A DNA stretch of 64,000 nt. Origin: Trichocoleus sp. FACHB-40. GTDB lineage: Bacteria > Cyanobacteriota > Cyanobacteriia > Cyanobacteriales > FACHB-T130. Every line of letters begins with the position of its first letter. The first letter of the stretch is position 1. The position numbers and the translations under genes are program-made. The stretch covers positions 62,001 through 126,000 of the forward strand of contig NZ_JACJPF010000046.1 of assembly GCF_014695915.1 (NCBI RefSeq), given 5' to 3'. Shown here piece by piece: positions 55,956 through 64,000 of this stretch. The notes beneath the pieces were generated by a model. The model searched no databases, had not been told where the DNA came from, and saw nothing but the letters and a program-made list of their open reading frames with translations.

Positions 55956-56648
55956 TTATTGCTGGGAACTCCTTACCGCATAGGGAAGCGGATCTTCTAG
56001 CCCTAATTCTGCAAAAGCAGCCAGACGCAATCGGCAAGAATCGCAAACACCACAAGCAACCTCGCCACCAACATAGCAAGACCAAGTTTGCTCCCAAGGT
56101 ACGCCCAGCTGATTTCCAAGCTGGATGATTTCCGTTTTCTTGAGGTCTATCAGGGGCGTGATGATAGTAACTGGCTCTCCCTCTCGTCCCTGTTTTGTTC
56201 CCAGCCGAAATACTTCTTGCATCGCCTGGATATAGTCGGGACGGCAATCTGGATAACCGGAATAATCTAAAGCGTTTACACCAATATAAACTCGCTGGGC
56301 TTGAATGGTTTCTGCATAAGCCACAGCAAAGCTCAAAAAGATGGTGTTCCGAGCAGGTACATAGGTGACGGGGATACTTTGATTCATTTCATCAAGCGAT
56401 CGCCCTTCTGGCACCTCAATGGCGCTGTCTGTGAGCGCAGAGCCGCCCCATAGACGCAAATCAAAGGTCACTACCTGATGTTCTACCACACCAGCTAAAC
56501 GAGCGATCGCCCGGCTTGACTCTAACTCGCGCTGATGTCGCTGCTGGTAATCAAACGCCAGAGAGTACAACTTGCAGCCCTCAGCCTTTGCCTGGTACAA
56601 CACCGTCGATGAGTCCAACCCCCCAGACAACAAAACAACCGCTTTCAC
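55956..56648 (-). CDS. queC: 7-cyano-7-deazaguanine synthase
   Basis: QueC makes preQ0, the nucleobase precursor of queuosine in tRNA, from carboxydeazaguanine with ATP. The 230 residues contain the PP-loop [10 protein letters not shown] (residues 6-15) and the zinc ligands Cys191, Cys199, Cys202 and Cys205 in [18 protein letters not shown] 56648 is used. No other queuosine gene is in the window. Confidence 0.95.
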   Translation of the reverse strand: MKAVVLLSGGLDSSTVLYQAKAEGCKLYSLAFDYQQRHQRELESSRAIARLAGVVEHQVVTFDLRLWGGSALTDSAIEVPEGRSLDEMNQSIPVTYVPARNTIFLSFAVAYAETIQAQRVYIGVNALDYSGYPDCRPDYIQAMQEVFRLGTKQGREGEPVTIITPLIDLKKTEIIQLGNQLGVPWEQTWSCYVGGEVACGVCDSCRLRLAAFAELGLEDPLPYAVRSSQQ

Positions 56649-57009
56649 TTATCAATTCCCCGTCAACATATTTTCTTGCTGTTGTTAATCTTGTCAGTTT
56701 CAACTGACAACCGACAACTAATGACAGGCCGGAGAGCCTACCCTACCGAATCTTGACAGGCTCTCCGTCCTCTCCTAGCAACCGACTCCTCCCCAAATGG
56801 ACGGGAAAGAAAGTGACACATCCGCCTGCATCAAATTTACAAACCTCAACACAATGGAAGAGAAGTTAAAATCTGACTTATAGTTTATGAATTTAGACAG
56901 AGCTTTGAAATTCTTCACAAATGAAGGCACTATGGTACCATCTGGATCGTCTCAGGCAAGTAACTATTGCTAATTGACCTATATACAGGTGGTGGAGGAG
57001 CATACAGGA
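56649..57009. other. queC-oxidoreductase divergent spacer with hairpin and short uORF
   Basis: It contains a perfect 10-bp hairpin (CGGAGAGCCT at 56730-56739 with AGGCTCTCCG at 56758-56767) and a 28-codon ORF (ATG 56887 to TAA 56971-56973), which is in the same frame as the oxidoreductase that follows. Confidence 0.55.
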
Positions 57010-58095
57010 GTGCAAGATAGCATATCAGGAAGATACCCAGAGGCTCATTTACAGCGCAACCAGCCGCAACCAATCCGCATTGGCGTAATTGGAGTAGGCA
57101 ATATGGGGCAGCATCACACCCGCGTTCTAAGTCTCCTTAAAGACGTTGAACTGATTGGTGTGGCAGATATTAATGTTGAGCGGGGTTTGGACACTGCAAG
57201 TAAATATCGCGTCCGCTTTTTTGAAGACTATCATGACTTAATCCCATATGTAGATGCCGTTTGCATTGCTGTTCCCACAAGGCTGCATCACGATGTGGGA
57301 ATGACCTGTCTGCAAGCAGGGATTCATGTCTTGATTGAAAAGCCAATTGCTGCCAATATTGCCGAGGCTGAATCTCTGGTAAATGCGGCAGCCGATTCTC
57401 ACTGTATTCTACAAGTGGGACACATTGAGCGTTTTAACCCGGCTTTTCAAGAACTCAGCAAGGTTCTGAAAACAGAAGAATTGCTGGCTCTAGAGGCTCA
57501 TCGCATGAGTCCCTATTCTCAAAGGGCTAACGATGTCTCTGTGGTTTTGGATTTGATGATTCATGACATCGATCTTTTACTGGAACTGGCAGCTGCGCCA
57601 GTGGTTAAGTTGACAGCTAGTGGTAGTCGTGCTTCTGATTCTGGTTATTTAGATTATGTAACTGCGACCCTTGGCTTTGCTAATGGTATTGTGGCTACGT
57701 TAACAGCCAGTAAGGTGACACACCGCAAAATTCGCCGGATTGCTGCCCATTGCAAAAATTCCCTTACTGAGGCAGATTTTCTCAATAATGAAATTCTGAT
57801 TCATCGGCAAACAACCGCCAATTATATGACGGAATATGGGCAGGTGCTTTATCGGCAGGATGGGTTAATTGAGAAGGTTTATACCAGTAATATTGAGCCA
57901 CTGCACGCGGAGTTAGAGCATTTTGTTAGTTGTGTGCGGGGTGGTAAACAACCTTCCGTAGGTGGCGAACAGGCGCTTAAGGCTCTGCGTTTGGCAAGTT
58001 TAATTGATCAGTTGGCTCTCGATGGTCAGGTTTGGCAGGAACCGGACTGGGAGAGTCGTTGTTTGAGTTCTCCAAGTGTGGCGATTTCCTATTGA
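57010..58095 (+). CDS. Gfo/Idh/MocA-family NAD(P)-dependent oxidoreductase
   Basis: This sugar-type dehydrogenase has a Rossmann N-terminal domain (IRIGVIGVGNMGQHH with the G-x-G-x-x-G pattern) and the family block IEKPIAANIAEAESLV with the catalytic EKP lysine. A C-terminal beta-sheet domain follows. GTG 57010 is chosen because GGTGGAGGAG lies nine bases upstream, giving about 361 residues; TTG 56974 is the earliest in-frame start. The substrate is unknown. Confidence 0.88.
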   Translation: MQDSISGRYPEAHLQRNQPQPIRIGVIGVGNMGQHHTRVLSLLKDVELIGVADINVERGLDTASKYRVRFFEDYHDLIPYVDAVCIAVPTRLHHDVGMTCLQAGIHVLIEKPIAANIAEAESLVNAAADSHCILQVGHIERFNPAFQELSKVLKTEELLALEAHRMSPYSQRANDVSVVLDLMIHDIDLLLELAAAPVVKLTASGSRASDSGYLDYVTATLGFANGIVATLTASKVTHRKIRRIAAHCKNSLTEADFLNNEILIHRQTTANYMTEYGQVLYRQDGLIEKVYTSNIEPLHAELEHFVSCVRGGKQPSVGGEQALKALRLASLIDQLALDGQVWQEPDWESRCLSSPSVAISY

Positions 58096-58107
58096 GACAA
58101 TTAAAAA

Positions 58108-58162
58108 TGCCAAATTAAAAATTAAAAATTGAGTAATCCCTATTTTTAATTTTTAATTGGCA
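58108..58162. terminator. Bidirectional hairpin between oxidoreductase and SGNH hydrolase
   Basis: TGCCAA-TTAAAAATTAAAAAT pairs with ATTTTTAATTTTTAATTGGCA across about 12 bases, overlapping the 3' end of the minus-strand hydrolase gene. AATTAAAA-type repeats of this kind also occur near 54400. Confidence 0.75.
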
Positions 58163-59090
58163 ACGATCGCCCAATTTCTTGATTAACCAGCTGATTTCCT
58201 TCGATGCTGAGGTGTATATGATCTCGGTACAAGGTTTGAGGCTGCTGTTTTAAGTTGAAAATTGGTAGAAAATCTAGGTAAGCAATATTTTGCGCCTTTG
58301 TCAAGTCAATCAGGCGCTTTCTTGCTTCCAATTCATAATCGCGGGGGCCAGGTTCGCCGATTTCTCGCTTTAGAGGTGTCATCGCAAGCATTAAGTTGGC
58401 ACCTTTTTGATCTGCTATTGTCTTAATTTGTCGGATTGCTTCTAGATTAAATCCGACGCGATCGCCTGATTCTGCGTTCACCTGTGCCATCTCTGAGGGG
58501 GGCTTGTATGGCAATAAGTAGCGGCTGAAGGCTTCTACTATCCCAAGCGGCGGTTTCTGGCTGGGGTAGAAGCGATCGCGCCCTACTGGTATCGAAGTTG
58601 GAGCCGTACCGAATAAATCGTCGGTATTAATCAGTAATACAATTATCTGAGCGTCAAACGTACCAAATCGCTTGATGTAAGCTAATTCATTACGCGGACA
58701 CCAGGAATTCGCTGAAGCGTTGAGAACTTCCACCTGTTTAAAAGTATTACTATTGATAGATGATTCCAACAGCTTAGTCAGCATTGCCGAAAGCGTATTG
58801 GTTTGATCCGTCCACCAGCCACCATTAGCGATGGAATCTCCCAACAACAGCACCCGCATCGTAGACTCTGGGAGAGTTTCGGTTATTTCCGGGCTTCGCA
58901 TCGAATATTGATTTATTTCTATCCGGTTCCCAAACCTGCGAGTCCGCTGATTCGGTGCTAATAAATAACCAATCTGCTCATCGGCAACGTAAATGAGGGG
59001 ATTACCAAAACCAAACAGCAGGCGCAATCCCACTTCTACTACCACTACCAACCCCACAACAACTGCTAAAATAACCAGCGCAATTTTCAC
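58146..59090 (-). CDS. Membrane-anchored SGNH/GDSL-type hydrolase
   Basis: This is a 314-residue esterase-like protein. An N-terminal membrane helix (about 3-27) is followed by an SGNH domain: block I LLLGDSIANGG with Ser86, an Asn-bearing block near NASANSW, and the C-terminal Asp290-x-x-His293 pair (RDHIHLS). Such proteins act on cell-surface polysaccharide acyl groups or lipids. The target is not evident. It converges with the oxidoreductase gene. Confidence 0.82.
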   Translation of the reverse strand: MKIALVILAVVVGLVVVVEVGLRLLFGFGNPLIYVADEQIGYLLAPNQRTRRFGNRIEINQYSMRSPEITETLPESTMRVLLLGDSIANGGWWTDQTNTLSAMLTKLLESSINSNTFKQVEVLNASANSWCPRNELAYIKRFGTFDAQIIVLLINTDDLFGTAPTSIPVGRDRFYPSQKPPLGIVEAFSRYLLPYKPPSEMAQVNAESGDRVGFNLEAIRQIKTIADQKGANLMLAMTPLKREIGEPGPRDYELEARKRLIDLTKAQNIAYLDFLPIFNLKQQPQTLYRDHIHLSIEGNQLVNQEIGRSLPIKN

Positions 59091-59219
59091 GGATAATCTC
59101 CCTCAACGACAAAGTTATTAATATGCCCAACGACTGAAGTCGTGGCTACATAAACAAAGCCCGGATGGTGCGCGGGCTAGAGTGATGTTTTGTAGACTCT
59201 ACAGGTGCAAAATATAAGT

Positions 59220-59664
59220 TTATCTCTGCTTTTTGAGCTGTTGCTGCACTTTTTTGAGATTATCTTCAGCTTCTACATAATTAGGGTCTAATTGCACAGC
59301 TTGCTTAAACTCTTCAATAGCTTCTGTCAATTTTCCTTGGTGATGGAGTGCTAAACCCAAATTATGGTGAACCGAAGCAGCTGGTGCTTCTAGCGTATCT
59401 GCTAAACTTAAAGCTTGATGATAGGCAGCGATCGCTTCTTAGTAGATTGTTGTAAGCAGGAGAATTATTAGGATCAAGTTGAGTAGCTTGACGGTAAGAA
59501 GCGATCGCCTCCTCCAGTTGGTTCTGGTTGTATAGCACGTTACCTCGATCGCTGTAGTAAGCAGCATTTTTATAGCCCCAAGCAGTGAACAGAAGTGCTG
59601 TCGCCAGCGCCAAAGTTAATGGGATCAATAACTTGGAACTTCGGATTATCCACCTCAATCCCAA
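59220..59664 (-). pseudogene. Frameshifted TPR protein gene
   Basis: The first frame (TTG 59664 downwards) has a membrane segment (about 11-29) and one TPR (DRGNVLYNQNQLEEAIASYR), then PAYNNLL. At about 59440 the TPR pattern leaves this frame and continues in another: EAIAAYHQALSLAD, SVHHNLGLALHHQGKLTEAI, DPNYVEAEDNLKKVQQQL, stop at 59220-59222. The join lacks roughly 14 residues of a TPR, so a deletion with frameshift is likely. A small insertion at a HIP1 site (GCGATCGC) marks the junction region. Confidence 0.75.
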
Positions 59665-59709
59665 TCAAAAGTCGCCTCCATCTTACCCCAACCCATTTAT
59701 GACCCATTT

Positions 59710-59736
59710 GGGTGATAGACGAGCGCCCTATCACCC
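59710..59736. repeat. Hairpin upstream of the 45-residue membrane protein
   Basis: GGGTGATAG pairs perfectly with CTATCACCC across nine bases, about 75 bases before ATG 59810. It could be a terminator-like or leader structure. Confidence 0.5.
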
Positions 59737-59809
59737 GCTAACCTAGTGATGGATAGGATAAACTTTACAAATATTTGCTAATCTTCGATAAAAGGAGGAT
59801 CGCCGCGCT

Positions 59810-59947
59810 ATGTCAGACTTGAATCGTGGAATTATGAAGTTTAAGGGAGCTGATAGCCCAACAGCGATCGCTATCTCATCTGTGCTGGTTTTGGGCGGTA
59901 TTGGTTTCCTCATTTGGTGGGCGCTTCAATCAGCCTACGCCGTGTAA
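59810..59947 (+). CDS. 45-residue single-helix membrane protein
   Basis: ATG 59810 follows AAAGGAGG 11 bases upstream. The protein starts MSDLNRGIMKFKGADSPTAI and has one membrane helix (about 20-42, AIAISSVLVLGGIGFLIWWAL), ending SAYAV. The size and shape match the small subunits of thylakoid complexes, and the basic, Gly-rich start looks conserved. I could not name it. It stands alone between the broken TPR gene and an ABC transporter. Confidence 0.7.
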   Translation: MSDLNRGIMKFKGADSPTAIAISSVLVLGGIGFLIWWALQSAYAV

Positions 59948-60332
59948 TCTTCAAGGTGAGGATACTACCAATGCTGATAAAGCCATAAATTCAAGCCTTC
60001 GGCTTATTTCAACGTTCCTGTAATCATCCCTGTTTTAGGGATAGAATTTTCACGACGTGCAATTTATTCTTTCTTATCTCCTTTTGAAGGAAGATAAAGA
60101 AGATTAGGAAGATAGAATCTTTCTTAGCTCCTATTAAAAAGGGGTTCTGCGGAGTATAGGCTGAATATAATAAGCGGCATATCTCCCTTTTTAATAGGGA
60201 AAGTAACCTTTGGATTTGCACATCGCGTAACTTCTGTATTTAACCCAAAAAACTTTTAATTAGTTTTTCAGAGTCGCTTTTGTGAGCTTAACTCTGTAAT
60301 TTCTTGCGGAAATTTTTCACAACTAAAGAATT
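59948..60332. other. Spacer with nested inverted repeats
   Basis: 385 bp. It includes a TTATCTCC-type palindrome at about 60074-60098 and a perfect 14-bp inverted pair (CCTATTAAAAAGGG at 60130-60143 with CCCTTTTTAATAGG at 60185-60198). The latter could be a small inverted-repeat element or a terminator. No gene was found. Confidence 0.55.
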
Positions 60333-62150
60333 ATGGCAAGCATTCGGGATATCCTTGGTTATTACCGAAAATATTGGGCGATCGCGTGTTTTAGTATCGC
60401 CGCAGCTAGTATTTTTGAAATCGTCGATCTAGCGGTTCCTTACGCCATCGGACAGATTCTTAATGTGCTGTCCAATCAACCGCTAGATAAAGCATTGCAG
60501 AATGCGATCGCATTCGCAGCGGATATTACCAATTTACCAGCAAATCAGTTCTTTTCCCTATCCGTACTGATGGGTTTAATCTTCCTTGTCACCGTAGTTA
60601 GAGCGCCAGTTCAGACTTGGACGAGTTGGTGGTTCCATTGGGATATAGCCTTGCGATCGCGTCGAGATCAAGCCCAAAAAACTCTAGAAAAAATCCTCAC
60701 TCTGCCCTTAGAATTTTATGAAGAAAACAACCCCGGACGTATTGCCGGACGAGTTGCTAAAGGACTAGAAAACCACACCTGGACTTACCCAGAAATTGCC
60801 GGACAGTTTATTCCCAAGCTATTCCGAGTCCTGGGTATATTTGGAATTATCTGGCTAATCGAGTGGCGCATTGCTTTAATATTTCTAGTTTCGTTCCTGT
60901 TTATCCTCAGCTTCAGCCTCAGAGGTTTAAAGCACCTGATGCAACAAGAACGACAGCTAGATAAATACATGGAAAATACCCAAAGCCGCACCTCGGAAAT
61001 CGTCACCAACATCAAAACAGTCAAAGCATTTGCCACAGAAGGCATAGAAATCAAACGGCAACGACAACGCTTAAACCGCGAGTTTAAAGTAGTTGATTAC
61101 CGCATTCACCTCGGTTACATCAAACTCGCCACTTGGCAAAAGACTATCATTCAGTTTTGTGTTTTGATGGTGCTAGGTTTGACTCTCGACGCTGCACTAA
61201 AAGGACAGATTTCACTTGGTCACTTCGTCACGACTTTAACCATTTCCAGCATGGCTTATGCAGAGTTGGAACCAATCGCCAACATAGCCGAGATTTTTGC
61301 GCGTCGCTATGCCTCAATGCTGCGGTTTCACGAATTTATGCAGCATCCATCTGGGGCGGATGCTGGCGATTTGGCTATAGATTCATCTGCGATTGCCACA
61401 TCCTATCAATTCACCGGAAAAATCGAATTTTCCCATCTTACTTTTGGCTACGACACCAGCCGCCCAGTTTTACAAAACATCAATCTACTGATTGAACCGT
61501 ATCAAACTGTAGCTCTAGTAGGTCGTTCAGGATCGGGAAAATCTACCTTAGTTAAACTGCTGTTCCGGTACTTTGAACCCACACAGGGAAGCATTTTAAT
61601 GGATGGGCAAGACATTCGTACCCTGGATGTCAGCAGCTATCGGCGGCGGTTAGCCATTGTCCACCAAGAAGTAGACATCTTCAACGGCACCTTGCTAGAT
61701 AATCTCACTTACGGGAACCCCAAAGCCACTTTTGAGCAAGTACAGGAAGCCTGTCGCATTGCCAGAGTAGACGAAGTAATTGAGCATTTGCCGCAAGGTT
61801 ACTACACCGTTGTCGGGGAGCGGGGAATGCGGCTTTCTGGGGGACAGAGGCAGCGCTTAGGCATTGCCAGGGCGCTCCTGGTAGAACCTGACGTTTTGAT
61901 CTTTGACGAGGCGACTTCCAGCCTCGACTACGAATCTGAGCGCTCAATTCAGCTTGCCATGCGTAGCATCCTTGGCACCCGCACCACAATCATCATCGCT
62001 CATCGATTAAGCACTGTCCGAGAGGCAGATAAAATCGTCGTTCTCGACCAAGGACAAATTGTAGAAGTCGGTAGCCATGCGGAACTACTACGCAGTGAAG
62101 GAATTTACCGCCGCTTGCACTCACTACAAGAAACTGGTGAGCTAATGTAA
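60333..62150 (+). CDS. ABC exporter (fused permease-ATPase)
   Basis: This half-transporter of 605 residues should act as a dimer. A six-helix membrane domain (about 12-320) precedes a complete nucleotide-binding domain: Walker A GRSGSGKST at 397-405, the signature LSGGQ at 501-505, Walker B VLIFDE at 521-526 and the switch histidine in IAHRLST. The type is that of lipid or peptide/drug exporters (MsbA/HlyB group); the substrate is unknown. ATG 60333 is used. Confidence 0.93.
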   Translation: MASIRDILGYYRKYWAIACFSIAAASIFEIVDLAVPYAIGQILNVLSNQPLDKALQNAIAFAADITNLPANQFFSLSVLMGLIFLVTVVRAPVQTWTSWWFHWDIALRSRRDQAQKTLEKILTLPLEFYEENNPGRIAGRVAKGLENHTWTYPEIAGQFIPKLFRVLGIFGIIWLIEWRIALIFLVSFLFILSFSLRGLKHLMQQERQLDKYMENTQSRTSEIVTNIKTVKAFATEGIEIKRQRQRLNREFKVVDYRIHLGYIKLATWQKTIIQFCVLMVLGLTLDAALKGQISLGHFVTTLTISSMAYAELEPIANIAEIFARRYASMLRFHEFMQHPSGADAGDLAIDSSAIATSYQFTGKIEFSHLTFGYDTSRPVLQNINLLIEPYQTVALVGRSGSGKSTLVKLLFRYFEPTQGSILMDGQDIRTLDVSSYRRRLAIVHQEVDIFNGTLLDNLTYGNPKATFEQVQEACRIARVDEVIEHLPQGYYTVVGERGMRLSGGQRQRLGIARALLVEPDVLIFDEATSSLDYESERSIQLAMRSILGTRTTIIIAHRLSTVREADKIVVLDQGQIVEVGSHAELLRSEGIYRRLHSLQETGELM

Positions 62151-62177
62151 AGTTAAAAGGCAAAAGCTAAAAGGTAA

Positions 62178-63419
<1,242 letters not shown>

Positions 63420-63519
63420 TTGGGAAAAGTGCGATTCCCAACATCGGAGAACAAATTTGCCCAAAACCCTTTTCAATTTCTAAAAAGCTGTGCTACGATT
63501 ATTAATCGTGGATCGAAAT

Positions 63520-63604
63520 GGGTCGATGCCCGAGTGGTTAATGGGGGTGGACTGTAAATCCACTGGCTACGCCTACGCTGGTTCAAATCCAGCTCGGCCC
63601 ACCA
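63520..63604 (+). tRNA. tRNA-Tyr (anticodon GTA)
   Basis: The acceptor GGGTCGA pairs with TCGGCCC, the anticodon arm is GTGGA-CTGTAAA-TCCAC, and a long variable arm marks a class II tRNA. The T arm is GCTGG-TTCAAAT-CCAGC. CCA is encoded at 63602-63604. Confidence 0.95.
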
Positions 63605-63658
63605 CAATTTAGGTAAAATGGAAAAAGTAAAAGTTTTATTTTGCCTTTTGCCTTTTTC

Positions 63659-63730
63659 GCCCGTGTGGCTCAGTGGTAGAGCACACCCTTGGTAAGGGTG
63701 AGGTCACGAGTTCAATCCTCGTCACGGGCT
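63659..63730 (+). tRNA. tRNA-Thr (anticodon GGT)
   Basis: The acceptor GCCCGTG pairs with CACGGGC; the anticodon arm CACCC-TTGGTAA-GGGTG gives GGT; the T arm is CGAGG/TTC-type. CCA is not encoded. It lies 54 bases after tRNA-Tyr and is probably co-transcribed. Confidence 0.95.
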
Positions 63731-63754
63731 TTTAAGAATAGGAAATATAGACTG

Positions 63755-63885
63755 TATAGCAATTCAAGGGTTGGATGCTTTACATCTGTAAGGATAAGGT
63801 AATGCCATCTCCTTACTAAGGTGGACGGAACGCCGGAACCGCCACATATTATATTTCATACTTCACCCAACGGAGAAACGCTATA
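63755..63885. repeat. Dispersed inverted-end element, copy 2
   Basis: TATAGC at 63755-63760 and GCTATA at 63880-63885 bound a block that matches 27850-27967 in the opposite orientation, with extra bases in the middle. It lies directly behind the tRNA pair. The flanks show no gene. Confidence 0.7.
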
Positions 63886-64000
63886 AAGATTTTAGTTTTT
63901 GAAAATAATAGACATCTAGAAGCCCCACTTGTGACTTGTTGATGTCTATATTGGTTTTTTAGGTATAGTCGGGGCTTGAGGGATATTATTTACAACGGGT
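63886..64000. other. Window end, no recognised gene
   Basis: AT-rich sequence with a TAGACATC/GATGTCTA inverted pair near 63909-63950, possibly a terminator or another small repeat. No coding potential was seen before the window ends. Confidence 0.4.

Noticed and set aside
63520-63730. tRNA-Tyr/tRNA-Thr pair as the attachment site of an integrated element
   Set aside because: No integrase and no repeated tRNA 3' end were seen in the window.

Overview
The window is chromosomal DNA of a filamentous cyanobacterium. Oxygenic photosynthesis genes are present (psbU, btpA, a VKOR-thioredoxin fusion). Dozens of HIP1 octamers (GCGATCGC) are scattered over both coding and spacer DNA. An HpsA/pseudopilin cluster points to a hormogonium-type, gliding filament, and the many short tandem repeats and palindromes (GGGGATT, CTAGTCC, CCAAAATC types) are typical of Oscillatoria/Microcoleus/Coleofasciculus- or Nostoc-like genomes. 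The genus cannot be fixed from this sequence alone.

Layout. 1-7.1 kb: the end of hpsA, then four type II/IV pseudopilin genes on the same strand, with a decayed pseudopilin copy between the last two. 7.1-14 kb: glycogen branching enzyme, a small secreted protein, a decayed gene, a small lipoprotein not apparent from long ORFs, and a two-GAF histidine kinase. 14-18.7 kb: an FtsL-like protein with FtsI, then a YyaL/DUF255 thioredoxin-domain protein. 18.8-25.2 kb: mostly conserved proteins of unknown function (DUF3352, DUF389, small secreted proteins). 24.9-32.3 kb: a repeat-bearing small protein divergent from an HTH protein, three Uma2-type nucleases, YgfZ, a thioredoxin-like ferredoxin, cysteine synthase and 1-Cys peroxiredoxin. 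32.5-45.5 kb: psbU, nadB, a CHASE2-PAS-GGDEF diguanylate cyclase, VKOR, btpA, rimO, a DEAD-box helicase and thrC. 45.5-50 kb: YihY, a fourth Uma2, a membrane GTPase gene broken by one in-frame TGA, and an orphan Dam-like methylase. 50-64 kb: TPP riboswitch-thiC, pyrE, tRNA-Ile2, two CNNM/CorC-type proteins, queC, a Gfo/Idh oxidoreductase, an SGNH hydrolase, a broken TPR gene, a 45-residue membrane protein, an ABC exporter, and tRNA-Tyr and tRNA-Thr.

Functional themes. The first 7 kb encode parts of the surface/polysaccharide secretion machinery for hormogonium gliding. Much of the rest is housekeeping metabolism (glycogen, NAD, thiamine, pyrimidine, queuosine, threonine and cysteine synthesis) in short transcription units, often closed by strong hairpins between convergent genes. 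No CRISPR array, prophage or complete insertion sequence was found. The most unusual content is repeat-driven: dispersed palindromes and tandem repeats have been absorbed into the ends of coding regions (hpsB, ftsI, the histidine kinase, the helicase), several non-coding elements have inverted-repeat ends, and one of these keeps a 10-bp target duplication. Several genes are broken: two truncated pseudopilin copies, the GTPase, the TPR protein and an unidentified gene near 10.3 kb.
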